From Quillaja saponaria (lineage: Eukaryota; Streptophyta; Magnoliopsida; Fabales; Quillajaceae), in contig CM055613.1 of NCBI GenBank assembly GCA_029379385.1, positions 22,107,652 through 22,171,651 of the forward strand: a stretch of 64,000 nucleotides of DNA. Direction: 5' to 3'. Numbering within the stretch: the first letter of the stretch is position 1; every line of letters begins with the position of its first letter. The notes beneath the pieces were generated by a model, which saw only the letters and a program-made list of their open reading frames with translations, searched no databases and was not told where the DNA came from. A program made the translations under genes and the position numbers. This document shows, one piece after another, positions 32,641 through 45,120 of this stretch.

Positions 32641-34714
32641 GGCCTTATTTCCCAAAAATACCAAAACAAAACATACATTCAAAATGCGCGTGTGGTCACT
32701 AATCAACCCTATTCTAATTATTCCACCTGTGATATATTCATAATGCAAAATATAGAATATTTTGATTGTTGATTACTTATAGATCTACAAAAGTACTCTC
32801 ATTTAAAATCCCTTTTATTTTACAAAGTTCCCCAAAATACTCTTATTTCAGAGAATGGGTCGTAGAGTCGTGGGCCTTGGCCCTTGCCTACACCTTTGCC
32901 ATGCCCCTGGCCTTAGCCATGGGTGGTGCTACCTTGGCAGTGTGTGCCTTGGCAACCTGCTAAGGCCCTAGGCTTTCACTTGGTTTTAGTTAATTCACTA
33001 AATTTTAGGGTTTGGAGCAATTTCAAATCCCTAAAACCCTATAAATTGAACATTTCCAAAACTAAAACACTTGTAAAATTCAATTTTACTAAATTTAGGG
33101 TTTGGAAAAATTCCAAAACCCTAAAACCCAAGTTTTGTATTTTAGGGTTTAAAATAATTCTATAACCTTAAAACCCCAAAAGTCTAAAATCCTCTTTAGG
33201 GCTTTTCATAAAAGACAATTCTAAATAAATTCTATAGCATACTTCAATACTATGAACATCCATAAAAATCAAAAAACATATATAATTAATTGAAATAACC
33301 ACTTGAACCTTTCCTCACGTAACTAGTTTGATTATTTAGCAGGAATGTTTGGAGTTTCTGCACAAATTGTCAAAAAGATTCTCCCAATCAAACAAAAAGT
33401 AAGGTCAATGATTATTAAGCTATTCAAATGAATAAGCCTCTAATGAAATAGTTCACACAATTGATGGTTAAGAAACCTTCAACTTTTTCAAAAAGGATTC
33501 GAAGGAATCAATTCACCCTTATGATATGTGATAGCTTACACATAGTTGAATCGTTAATAGAGGATTGTCCTTGAAGCAAAAACTCTTTGCTTCAACAAAA
33601 GGGTGTCACAACTAAGGATGAGATTTTCAATAACTCTTCTTTCTCACAATTTCTAGCATATCACTTATGTCTAGCATAATGTCAAGGCCGAATATAGTGT
33701 GTGTCTAGCATATTGTCATTAATCTTGGCATAATTCCCTTAGTTTCATATATATAGGAGTCAGCTAAGGCTTAGGGACTTATAGTCCTTCATTGTTTAGG
33801 TTTTCATTAAATCTAAGGTATAAACTTTGGTTTTGCAAAACCGACCAACTTACATTTATAGATCAAGATTGACATTTAGCAATGTATCACGATCACCCAA
33901 GTACAAGCGAAGTTAAGATTATTTATCAAACTTTTCAGTGCTTGGTTATCATGTAATTCAATCATTTCATCAAACACATCCTGATATAGACATATGATAT
34001 GGATTCTCGTGTCAACCCTATCTTTGTCTAAATCCATTTGTACTTGAAGCCAAATTTACGTTTTCTTCCTCAAAAGAGATTCAAGAAAAAAAAAATTCTT
34101 AATCTGCCTTAATATGTTTCACTACATGTCTAATAATCACCCATGTATTATCCTTATTATAAGATAAGAGGAATGACATCAAAACATATTGGTTTATATA
34201 TAAGGTAATAAGATGATCTCAAGTCAAAGGACCACTTACACTACCAGCACTTTGAGAACTTCCATTGACACTTGAGTAAAGATTGCCACAAGTGTTGAAA
34301 GCAAGTTAGTAGTTGCTGAAGTAGTCAAAGGTGACTTATTGCTGAAGAAAAAGAGTTTGTAACTAATGCTTCGTATGCCAAAAATTTTTGTTTCACATAA
34401 TCGAAGTAGTTATTCATCTCTTTCAATTCAGTAGAGTGTTACTCTAACTTATGCTAAACTATTGTAGACGCGTCATCAGAGTTTATTCAAATTTATTATT
34501 TGTGCTTGCAAAACATCATCCTTATGGAAAATCAAATATTTGAATAAAGTTCATTTGAACAAAAGTCAACTTGACAAAACCTTTGAGAAAAGTAAGCAAG
34601 CCAAGCGTGCTCAGCAGTCTATGTTTATTCTAAACTGGATATCTATCTATAGGCAATAAATAAACAAGGCTTAAGGCACCATTTTCCAACTAGAACTTTC
34701 TAATAGGTCTCTTT
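32641..34714 (-). repeat. Copia-like LTR or leader fragment with AGGGTTT-rich repeats
   Basis: The block has a GC-richer patch of repeated GCCTTGGC/CCATG words (32865-32955), a cluster of AGGGTTT/AAACCCT motifs (33000-33180), and a segment at 33217-33290 that recurs at about 57995-58065 next to a primer-site-like sequence. The region around 33990-34030 (GATTCTCGTGTCAACCC) resembles antisense LTR or leader sequence of copia elements as I remember them. No gag-pol domain is seen. Family assignment is tentative. Confidence 0.4.
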
Positions 34715-34717
34715 GTC

Positions 34718-35366
34718 ATAACCAGAACTAGGGAATCATGACTGGCATGAGAACTAAGGTAAACAAATGCCCATTGTAGCTCCAATGAACCAACAATACA
34801 ATAATTTCCTCTTTATTCATCTTAAGTAATTTCAATTGGGTCACTTTGTCACAACCTAAACTATGGGACCATGACTAGCATGAGAACTAAGGTAGACTAA
34901 TACCCACCCTTTGATACAATATTTTTTTCTTAGTTCATCTTAAATACTTAAATTATCAATAAACTTGTTGTATTATGAAGAGATTCAATTGTTCTAGTTG
35001 CCTTCAATTATGGACTACTATTTAACTTAGCTCATTTTATTTTCAAAGTTAATCATTAATGGGTTGGTTTACTAGAACTTTGTGTGTGAATTGCTACATT
35101 CTTTGTACATTGTTTATTTTAATCTTACTTTGTGTTCCATTAGAATTTACCTTTACATTTTAGTTAGCAAACCATAACTGAATTTCTATAAACTCATTAG
35201 ATAACTCTTTTCATAAACAACCTAACTAATATTTACTGACATAAAACATTACTATTAATTTTCATTCAATGTCTACCAAATTATACGCATGCTTATAAAT
35301 TCGCTTGTCCTTTCCTATTTTTATACAACCTAAGACCTTCACTTACTATCCAATTTCCTTTATTTA
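34718..35366 (+). repeat. LTR family D terminus, duplicated, 5' part of a split copy
   Basis: Two tandem starts of the D family lie at about 34718 and 34848 (TGTCATAACCAGAAC and TGTCACAACCTAAAC), each followed by CATGAGAACTAAGG. The second continues along the D sequence for about 500 bp to 35366, where the solo LTR of family C interrupts it. The D sequence resumes at 38937. Confidence 0.75.
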
Positions 35367-38300
35367 TGTTATAACCCAACCTCATAAAGTTGAGTTTTAG
35401 TTATAATGAGTAGATTTTAGTTATAAAATAACAATTACAAAAATAAATTAAATAAATAATAGTATAATTAAATATGTTATAACTCGATATTGAAACGCGA
35501 GATTAGAGCAATTTAGCGTAACTCTTGATCGTAAAAATAAATGCAAGCATATGAAATAATAAATATTATATTTGTATGTATGCATAAGTTATACAGTTGA
35601 ATTAAAAATTTGGTTGACTTGGAGTTTGATTTTTATCTTGTGTATTTTTTATTTTTTTGTATAAGTGAGACACATGTACAAATCAAGTAAATAAGTAGAG
35701 AAAAAATTAATGTATATAAAAGTATTAAGAGTTAATTTCCACTGACTTGATCTTATTTTCTTATTTCCTTTATTTCTTTATTTTTCCTCCTCTTTCTATT
35801 TTGAGTGGCCGATTTTTTTTCTCCTTACCGCCATAGCAGTCCTTCCCTGTTGTGGATGGTTCTAGAGAACCTTGGAAAGCTTAACCGTGGGCATCATCAT
35901 CTCCTCCTCTCGTGGGTGTAATTTTCCTTACTTTAACGTTCCTTGAAGCTAGCTTCCGTGAGGAGTGTTCACTAGCAGGGACTGTAGTCAACCTACAAGA
36001 AATTGTGCTTAGTTCCTTTCTAGTTTTCACTACCATGCTTCTTAGCTAAACAAAACATAAATACAATAGCTGCGTCTTTGTTTTCTTCCTCCTTGTTGCG
36101 ATTATACCTTATTTTGTTAAACCTATACCCTGTTTTACCGTGCCCTGTCCTTGCTGTATTCTTTCCCTTTCCGTTTTGCTTCTTTGCTTGGCCATAAGCA
36201 ATTGGGAAGGCTTGGATCGATGGATTTGAGTAGTTCATTCATTGATTCAGGAAACTTTTGCACCTTTCCATGAACAAAAAATTTGGTATTGGAACAAAAT
36301 TTCAGATGAAAGACCCCATACATAAGACCAAAGCGGTGATTCGGCATTTGCCTTCATCCCTGACTCAGTCCGATCTCTTCCAACAGCTTGACAATCAATT
36401 TTCTAGTCGCTAAAATTGGTTCTCTTTCCATCATGGGAAGAACAGGTTTTCATTTTGAATAATAACAACTTTATGTTTTTTTCTTGTCTGTTTTCTTTGG
36501 GTGCAAATTGAAATTTTTGAATTTTTACTTGGATATAGAATTATATGTTTTACTTGACTGGTTTGAGTGTTGATTGGTATTATGTTGAATTATCTCTTAG
36601 ATTTTATTTTCTTCAATTTTCTAAAGAACTTCAATTTGTATGGAAGTATCCTATTGAAGCGATGAGGTATTTCTTAGCTAATGGTGGTCTGTGTTTAGTA
36701 CATAGTTTTTTCACGATTTTCCTTGAGAAAAATATTTTACTCCAAAAGGGAAAAATAAATAAATAAATAAAGTAGATGAAATCGGAACTTTATAGTCTTT
36801 TAGATGGAAATTTGCTAGTAATTTTTAGCCAAACAGAGGTTAATTGATTATATTATATGTTCTTTATTGATTACATCATCACTGTAATGGGGTGATTGAA
36901 CTGGACTCTGTTGCTTGTTTTTTTTTTTTTTTTTTCCTTTTCTTTAATTTTAAAATTTCACTATGGTGATAGATATTTGATTATTACCTGTTGGTTCTGA
37001 GAAATTTGAAATGTCTCATGAATGGAGTCTAATTTACTGATCTTTCTGACTGGCTTTTGTTTCTCCCACTTCTTTTAAACAAACATGATAAATGAATCTT
37101 ACTATTTTCATAGTATTTCTTTCTTCTATGCATGTTTTTGATAAACTAACTAATATAATGAATTAGTAAACTTAGAAATACATTTTATATAAAGGAAAGG
37201 GTGAACTTAGAAACACTTTGTTCTACACTATCCTTTTCTCCCCTTCAAGCCAAGCAAACCACACAACGTAAATAGGAATATATGTTGTTATTTATTCGCA
37301 TCCCTATGATCCACTCCTCAAAGAAGATTAAAGATTAATAACCTTTTCTGGCTACACTGATGAAATAATACCATCGATCAGAAACACTGAACTAAGGAGC
37401 TCTAGCAGTTGAACAATGCAGTATGAGATGATTAACATCCTTCCTACTCCTGTTGCACATATTGCAAAAACTATCTATAATCAGTTGTCTTCTTCTTAGT
37501 TCGTAGGAATGAGAATGTGTTTTAAGGTTTCTATCCAACTAAGAAAGGTAGCTAACGTCATAATATTTGAACTTGGTTTTGTTGAATTTGGTTAAGTACA
37601 TAAGTTGAAATCAAGCATATCTCCAAAGTGGTTGTGAAAATGCCTAGGAGGGGTTAATTTTAAATAACTGCATAAAACTGAATATCTATAAATTTTCATA
37701 ATTAAAAAGTTATAACCTATAAAATTGGCAAGACAAGTAATACTTGAAAATTTTAATTGCAGCTCTGGAACATGTTATTGAGCCTACTACATGCGTAAAC
37801 ACAAGAGAAAATGATGAGCAAAATCGGTAAATGGTGAATGGTTATTGTATTCTTTAGTTGCTAGATTAATATGTGTAATTATTTATGTGTGATTGAGTAA
37901 TTGTGTTTATATATAGAAGTATATAAGGATATGTACTATTTAATTTGAGTATTGAATTTATGCTTGACATATTACTTTGCTTGTGTTTGATAAAGACCAA
38001 TAAAAATTATTTTTGTTCCAAAATGAATTTTAGTTCTGAAATAGAATCCGGTTACATCTAGGATATTTTGCGTGATATGTGATTTAAAATGTTTGACTAT
38101 TTCAGCCTCGGTGGTATGGATATATACGGAGAATATATTTGGTGTGCGAGCATAAAAACTACCTGGTGGGAGGATATATGTTATGCAGGGCTTAGTTACT
38201 CTATTTGTCCTTTATGTTTCTTTGAGTGATTTAAATGTTTGATTTCTTTGTTGTATAACGTATTACATGATCCTATTTGATTAACTTTACATTTTTATAT

Positions 38301-38936
38301 TTACGTACGTGTAGAATTTTAATTATTTTATATTTCATGTTATTGTGAAATTACCTGAGCTATATATTTTACTTGTTTTCTTAGTGATGCTAGTACCATT
38401 TGGCTAAATTTTTTTACTCAGTCCGTGAGACTCACCACTCTCATGTAGATGCTTTTTTTAGTGATACGATACTGAGCTTCAATGATCGATACTGATCTTG
38501 CTGAGTGACTGGTAGCAAGATATATATTCGAGATCGCTTACTTGAAGTTAAATGATGGAAGTTTGCAGTCACATTAGGATTTTAGGTGTCTGATTAGATG
38601 TTGTGTAATAGTTTAGTTATTTGTTATTATGGTGAGAATTGGAGCGGAGCTTCTTGTGTATATTGATGTTATGTAAACTAGTTGAATCTTAGTAGAGATT
38701 ATATGTTTTTATTTTAGAGCATGTTCCATATTATAGGGAATCTTGTCAAAATTTTTAATAAATTGTTATATATTTCAGTAAATAAATATTTTTTAATTAA
38801 CTTGTGTTTTCTAAATTCTATTTTTATTCTTTGGTTTGGTCAAGCGTCTTATTTGTATGTTTGTATTGAGGTAAAGGTTACAAAAACTTGGTTACTTATT
38901 CTTCCAGTCAGTCATGTCTCTATGTGGGGTGTGACA
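35367..38936 (+). repeat. Solo LTR of gypsy family C (3570 bp) with 5 bp target duplication
   Basis: It begins TGTTATAACCC, ends GGGTGTGACA, and is flanked by ATTTA on both sides (35362-35366 and 38937-38941). It shares blocks with the 3' LTR of element C at 51482-54262 (inverted), notably GGTGGGAGGATAT at about 38164 and the GCTTACTTGAAG block at about 38536. TATATAAAAG at 35713-35722 is a likely core promoter. No internal sequence adjoins it, so it arose by LTR-LTR recombination or is the only survivor. All ORFs inside (36020-36347 minus, 36545-36766, 38721-38957) are non-coding by this reading. Confidence 0.88.
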
Positions 38937-39867
38937 ATTTATTTATTACAAATATAAAAATTAGATACAAGCATTACACGGCCACAATTATTAAAAACTA
39001 TCCAATAAGTCATGCATTGCAAAAGTTCCTCCTTGCTATCATTGAGTTACTCTCTGGAATTCATTTAAATACACAATAATGAGATATGCATATTAGTTGG
39101 CAGGGATGCAATGCAGCATACCAATATGAATGCGCTTTGCAATCATAACAATAACTGAACATAATTCAGTCTATATATACCTTCTCAATAATCTTACATA
39201 TAATATATGTCACCATTCCTCATATAAACATCCACAAATTTAAACAAAATTTATGAAATGTACCAAAGCATGCACAATAGTTCATAAGCAGTAAACATGA
39301 TAAACACCTACCTTAACTTCAAGCTACAAATTCTAAACAAATCCAAATGGATCAAGAAAGGTATTAAAATCTTCATTAGGATGTTTTCTACAAATTTTAT
39401 GTAGAAGACTTTCCGTAGTTCTCAACTAATCAGTTAAAAAAGCACATAATATCAGCAAAGATACAAAATAGGGAAAATAGAGTGTTCCCTTTGTCCACTA
39501 CCAAAAAGTGCTCCTGGAAACCCAATAAACTTATATAGGGCACAAATACTTTCTAATAAGTCCCATCTACATTTCTTCTTCATCCCTCATCTCATGATTA
39601 TACATTTAAAACCCCTAAAATCTTAATGCAAGCCATTAGGTACATGACATATTCTATCAAATCCAGTGTTGTCTCTAGAGCCTCTGTAGAAGCCTACACA
39701 CACAATCCTCCTTGAAATTCTTTGTAACTATCCCTAAAAGTGTTAGGAACAATTTCTCCTCATATACTACAACCTAATCACCCCTCTAACCTCATGAAAA
39801 ACACTTTGGACTGATAGAGTATACAAACTATGCAAAACAAAACCAGAGATGGCTTAGAAGCCATAAT
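38937..39867 (+). repeat. LTR family D, continuation after the solo LTR
   Basis: The sequence resumes homology with the left D copy (compare AATGAGATATGCATATTAGTTGGCAGGG near 39080, split here as in 25105-25125, and GGACTGATAGAG near 39810 with CTGATAGAGGATGC near 26333). It ends near 39867, where different LTR-like sequence begins. The split by a TSD-flanked solo LTR shows that D is older than that C insertion. Confidence 0.7.
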
Positions 39868-41750
39868 GTTAGTATTGGTGTCTAAGAATCAATCAATTCT
39901 CGATTGTAATGACACTTTATTTTGTATTTAATGCATTAAATGATATAAGTTAGGCATTCTTTAATTATGTATTTAAATGAGATTTAATATAACCATGTAA
40001 GTCCCTAGAATAATATCTATGCATGTATAATTAGATGTTGATCATAATTGTGAAATATGATATACATATAGTATTATTGTGAAATATTCCTAGTCAATGA
40101 ATCATTAAGAATAGGGATATTGATGATTCTTTAAAACTAGCATATGTTGTGTCATTCTTTTGTAAAGAGAATAGTGATCTCATAACTACAAGCATGGTGA
40201 TGCTGAGACAATATTGGTGCTTGTTTGTTGAACAAATACATTGAATTAACCCAACACGAGAAAACATTAGGAGACGTGTCAATAGAAGTTCTCAAAATGT
40301 TGGTGGTGAAAATGATCATTTAACTTGAGATCATCTTATTACCTTTTTGTGAAATGAACGAGAGTAAGTTTGACTATAAATATACATTTTATGATGAAAT
40401 TGACTACAAATGATATTTTTTGGATGAAACTGATAAAAATGATACTTAAGTGTTAGTTTAAATAAGCAAACAAGAGGGGGTGAACAGTTTGATTTACAAA
40501 AAATCTTGAAGTAAGATAAGTAAATGTAGAAACAAAAGTAAAGAGCAAAGACAATAATTTTTATAATGGTTTACCTGATAACCCTGATTACATCTACTGC
40601 TTAAGAATCCTCCTGAGTGTTTCACTATCACTAAATTTTATGCCAGGGATCAGCATCCTTTACAATGACTAAACTTATGAGTATCAATCAACCTCCTTTT
40701 GTTCCCCAGAAGACATAAATAGGACTTGACTTACAACTACCAAACATGACTTTTCCTTGTAAGGAAAAATGATTACAATACAAGAGATTTATACTCAATC
40801 ACAAAGACTAACTGTTTTGGATGAGATTTACAAAGAGTTTAAGGATATGAAAGTTTAGCTCTTTACAATGACTAAGTATGAAGAAGTATGGAAGTTTCGC
40901 TTGTGGAATTCTAAAGATTGATAAAAGAGGTGGTATTCAAATTTTCAAATCCAAAATTCTCATGTCACTATAGTGAAGTTGTCTTCTTCTAGCTTGATAG
41001 ACTTTCTCTAATATTGTAGTCATTTTTAATATGAAAAGATCCATTGAAAATTTTTAGCTAAAAGATGAAAACTTGAAAAACGCCTTTGAGTTTGCTTCAG
41101 ACAAATAATTTTCATTTTGGTGCAACTTGGACTGTTGAGCACTTTTTTGGTTTTGTCTTAGTTTTTGATACAAGCTTTTGTGTCAAGTTTTACATTGTTC
41201 AAATCAAACAGTGGACATAACATCTTTCTGATAAGCTATGAGCCAGCTTGAAGAACTATTTAGAAACTTAGTGCTTCAAAATCCAAGAGAAGTTCAGTTT
41301 ATACAAGAGCAACTATTATCCTTTAAGTTTTAGTAATTTAAGATGATGAAGAGCTTTGTTTGACTGTTTAATGAATGAAGTGTTTCATTCTTTAGCTTTT
41401 GTAATTTTGACTAACTTAGTGCTAGAATCTTCAGCAGATAATTAGTTTAATGAAACAGTGCATTTTATCTTTCAACTTCAGTAGCTTCAGCTGTTCAATT
41501 CTTCTGCTTTAACTTTAGTTCTTCAGTCTTCTAGACCTTTCAACTTTTAGTTCTTTAGCTCTTTAGTTTTAAATTCTTACGAGAAAAGATTGAGCTTTAG
41601 TAATGCTGATTTTGTGCTTTAGTGGAATGATTTCTTTCAACTCTCAATATTTTCTTGCGACTAAGTATCTTTAATAAGCCACTAATTGGTTTTTCAGCTG
41701 AGTTAGATTCATAGCATTCAGCTGTTGATTTCCAGTACATACATGAGAAA
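39868..41750. repeat. Copia-like LTR fragments, no coding domain
   Basis: TGTTAGTATTGG at 39868 looks like an LTR start. From about 40445 another block begins with GAGGGGGTGAACAG and later CAACCTCCTTTTG, the kind of sequence seen on the antisense strand of some plant copia or gypsy LTRs. No gag-pol motif, terminus pair or target duplication was found. The short ORF 40094-40282 is not credible. Confidence 0.35.
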
Positions 41751-42322
41751 AATATATAATAAAATAGTTTTTTTTTTTCCTTATGAAATGTAATATATCT
41801 TATAATTATCCAAAATCGAAAGATTTGGGATAATGTTAAATTGATTAGTCAAAACAAATTTGCATTTAATTCGACATTTAAGAACTATAATTTTTATTTT
41901 TATTTTCCAACTCAGCATATATGTGACAACCAAAAAATATTTTAATCCAAATCAACAATGCTAGGCTAAAGAAATATATTGCAAATATTTTAATAGTTAT
42001 GCATGAGATGAAATTGACCTGGAAAATACCTATAAGACGAAATTGATAATAATAATAAATAAATAAAAGGTTATACTTCAATAATGGTAAGATGTCATTT
42101 CCTCTTACTATTTCATGAATAAGAAACAGGAAATTTGATCAGTTTGATAATATTTTAAAATATTTCTAGATTTTCCTAAGAGAGAGGAATGACAAAGGGA
42201 TAAGAGAGGGTGAGAATGCAAAATACATTAATGATGAAAAATTAACAAATATATATTTAAGGGACAATAGATGTAACTTCATCTTTTTTTGACTAAGTCA
42301 ATGCAAATGTTGCAAAAAATAT
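41751..42322. other. AT-rich intergenic stretch
   Basis: Poly-T/A-rich DNA with no recognisable gene or repeat terminus. The minus-strand ORF at 41878-42081 is a hydrophobic low-complexity translation of AT-rich DNA. Confidence 0.4.
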
Positions 42323-43122
42323 ATCCGGATCCTCTGGCACTTTAGAGGATAAAATAAAACAACTTTGTACGTTATAATAAATTAATGACTTAAATTGTTA
42401 TATATTATTTCTAGAACTTCTCTTTCCAAAAATATAATAGACAATTATGAAGATAAATAAATAAAAAAGTGATTTTCATAAAGAATTTTTTTATAAAGAC
42501 ATTGTTATAAAGAATTTTTTTTCCTCTAGGAGTTATTGTATTTAGTTAAATTTTCTTCTACACCAAAAAAGTGATTTTGGCCTTTTCTAAATTCTTTATT
42601 TTTTTTTTTCATTATACAATTATTTCAGTTTTTAAAATATTTTGTACAAGAAGTAATATTATGCACAACGAAAAACCCATACTCAATATATGGCCATCAT
42701 TTTCTTTTGGAATTGCTTCATAATCAAAATTATAATATGTATAGAAATTGAATTTCTCCGAAATATTACAAATAAATATTTATAGACTCCACACATAACT
42801 TATTATTAGAGTTTGTTTGAAGGAATCTATATAAATACCAAAAAAAAATTCTCTTTTAATTTTGACCAATAAATTTAAACAATAGAACTAAAATTAAGGT
42901 TTAAGGTTCGCCAAAAAAAAAAAAAAAAAACAGAAATTAAAAGGATTTATTTTATTTTAGACCAAAAATTATGGGCTTTTGTAAGTTTTATTTTCTTTTA
43001 ATTATCTAGTTATTTTTGGAAAGAGAATGTTTAGTGAAATTTAAATTATTAATTTATTTTAATAATCAAAATTAGTGAACTTTACACCTTTAAAGTGTAA
43101 AGTGTATTTAGAGGATCCCGAT
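42323..43122. mobile_element. Candidate 800 bp non-autonomous element with terminal inverted repeats
   Basis: The left end ATCCGGATCCTCT (42323-42335) and the right end AGAGGATCCCGAT (43110-43122) are inverted repeats matching at 12 of 13 bases. Looser inverted similarity (ACTTT...AAAGTG-type) lies just inside. The interior is AT-rich and non-coding, as in a MITE. A flanking duplication was not convincing, so the superfamily is unassigned. Chance is possible because the repeat is short. Confidence 0.5.
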
Positions 43123-43610
43123 CTAAGAAAATATAATATATTGCAAGAGACTCAGTAATTTTTGTCCAAATTAATGCTGAATTAACTTAAAAGACATTAC
43201 AAACAATTTTAAAATTATAAAACAAGATTAAGCAAAGATAAAATTAATCGAAAAAAATAATTTTAATACAAAATAAACAAAATAATTATACTTCAGAGAT
43301 AATTTTTCCTTTCAACACATGTCCGTATGTATCATAAGCTACTGTCAAGGAAAAATAAAGAAAAGAATAGTCCAAAAGTTATTTGAGGGGCAACCTATGC
43401 TTGTCTTGTTGATAACATGTTCTTTTTTTATTTTTTTATTTTATTTATTTTTGCTAGTATATACCTCATAATTACGAAACATAAACTACACTCGTTAAAA
43501 ACAATAAACATTGTTTGGAAGTCATAGGATTAACCCACAAGACACGGTTTCTACAACACTTTTAAAACCGTGTATACCGCTTACCGACAACTAACTTTTG
43601 TCCCACCTTC
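43123..43610. other. AT-rich sequence upstream of the host gene
   Basis: No gene or repeat terminus is seen. Poly-A/T runs are common (for example 43420-43450). The last ~100 bp are less AT-biased and probably hold the promoter of the gene at 43736. Confidence 0.4.
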
Positions 43611-43624
43611 CATTTCTCCTTTTC

Positions 43625-43640
43625 GCTATAAAACAAGGAA
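43625..43640 (+). promoter_or_regulatory. TATA box of the small host gene
   Basis: CTATAAAACAAGG about 110 bp before the ATG is a good plant TATA element with normal spacing for a short 5' untranslated region. The upstream region lacks LTR features. Confidence 0.6.
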
Positions 43641-43735
43641 TAACTTATATCCATAAATGCCTCCCCATTACTCTGGAGTCCCACATTTTTGAAGGTGGCA
43701 GTGCACATCATCTCGCTAGCTAGGCGGTGAGAGAC

Positions 43736-44074
43736 ATGGCGACGGGGGCCGCCGACGGAATATTACGTTGTGTCTACGAAGGATGCATATCCGGATACGA
43801 CACTGGGATCCAGCGGCGGCCTTATCACCGGAATTGCAGTTGTGCACTCCACAGCAAATCACGCAAGAATTGCACACACGGTTCTCCAAGATGTAACAAT
43901 GTGACATATCCAATAAGGAGGGCTTGGAGCGAAGGGTGTTTGGCCTTGATGGCTTCTTCTGTTAATTCCTCACCTTCTACATCCCCAGCAAATGCAATGG
44001 TTGGGGGAAGGCCTCAATTGGGTTTGTATCGTAATCATGAAGAAGATGAGGAAGATCATAAAATTTTATTTTAA
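43736..44074 (+). CDS. Small Cys-rich plant protein of unknown function (112 aa), single exon
   Basis: Uninterrupted frame from ATG (GAGACATGGCG context) to TAA, with less AT-biased codons than the surroundings and a balanced amino-acid composition. The protein has MATGAADGILRCVYEGCISG at the N-terminus, then seven cysteines in all within the first ~65 residues (C-x4-C, later C-x-C, and further single Cys), an Arg-rich PIRRAWSEGCL block, a Ser/Pro-rich stretch and an acidic Glu/Asp tail. It has no signal peptide or membrane segment. I believe similar small proteins (IQRRPYHRNC and SWSEGC-like motifs) exist in other dicots as uncharacterised proteins, but I know no function. It has a TATA box upstream and AATAAA downstream. 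It is the only gene here that looks intact and host-encoded. Confidence 0.75.
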   Translation: MATGAADGILRCVYEGCISGYDTGIQRRPYHRNCSCALHSKSRKNCTHGSPRCNNVTYPIRRAWSEGCLALMASSVNSSPSTSPANAMVGGRPQLGLYRNHEEDEEDHKILF

Positions 44075-44080
44075 GGTTTG

Positions 44081-44086
44081 AATAAA
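44081..44086 (+). terminator. Polyadenylation signal of the small host gene
   Basis: AATAAA lies seven bases after the stop codon of the 112-codon gene, followed by T-rich sequence. Others could exist further downstream in the likely 3' untranslated region (to about 44340). Confidence 0.5.
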
Positions 44087-44339
44087 ATCTTTAGTTTTTA
44101 AATGAAATTTTATTCTTTCTCTTTCTTTTTTTTGGAATAATTTGAAAGCCAAAGTTGAGGTATGTGAAACAATTTTTATTTGTCATACCAAATTGATTGG
44201 TAAAAAATATTTGCCAATGTATATGATGGTGAACACCAATTTAAGTTGGGAACTATGCTGTAATTGCATTAATTCTACTCAATTTGGATGCTTTTGTATA
44301 ATTAATTTCTTGTATTATAGCTGCTAATAGAAATCCTTT

Positions 44340-45120
44340 CATGTGTGTAAATATAGATGATGTTGGGAGCTAGCTTTTGTTAATTTATGATGTTGTTGTT
44401 CAGTTGTTCTTATATGAAATCCAAATAGTACTAGCAAAAATATTCAATTAATTTGGAATATATATCTTCCATGAGAATTTATGGGATTAGCAAGCTTGAT
44501 CATGATCTAGATTGAAGACATTTTTTAAAATTTGATTTGAAATTTTCATCAAACTAAAATTGCTTTGGGAACAGCTGAGATCACATGTTGGGATCTTTGA
44601 ATATATTCTACTTAATTAAGTCTTAATAGAGTGTGTTTTCCAACATCATGCTAAGCATTACCTTGCTGGTAAGCATCACATGGAGGGCAGTTGTAATAGA
44701 TTCAGTGCACCACAAATTTTGATTGTATACTTACCTTATGAAAAGCGAGAGCCAGCAAATTAAAAAATATAATATTAGAAATAAAACGTTGCTTTCCAAT
44801 CCTATTTTTCTTTGGTTGTAGAGGAAATGGTGGAAGAGTTTATCTACTTCTTGATAGAAAAATTAAAATTTGCTATCTTCTTGTTATTTTAAGAGTCTTT
44901 CTAATGTTATGAAGCTTTCCACATGGGCGGTGAGATGGTGGGTGGGAGTGGGATACAGTTTCCAGATGATGGCAACATACCACGTGACTGCAATAATAAA
45001 TGTTTGTACACATAACATGTGCATCAAACTTGGTATATGTATTAAACATTAATATATATCCCAGTGACAATGGAATTGAATAAGAACTGACTTTGTAAAT
45101 GACTAATGCAATCTGGAGTT
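44340..45120. other. Intergenic sequence after the host gene
   Basis: No domain or repeat terminus is recognised. The pair of opposite ORFs at 44870-45070 are shadows of each other with no support. Confidence 0.4.

Noticed and set aside
32766..33165. Ala/Leu-rich ORFs (32766-32963 and 32923-33165)
   Set aside because: They translate a short repeated GCCTTGGC/CCATGG tract and AGGGTTT repeats; overlapping frames and no domain.
36020..36347. Two minus-strand ORFs that look like one frameshifted basic protein
   Set aside because: They lie entirely inside the TSD-flanked solo LTR, and no domain is recognised; probably U3/R sequence of lower AT content.
43716..43913. Minus-strand ORF opposite the host gene
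   Set aside because: Shadow of the plus-strand coding frame; the plus strand has TATA box, start context and polyadenylation signal.
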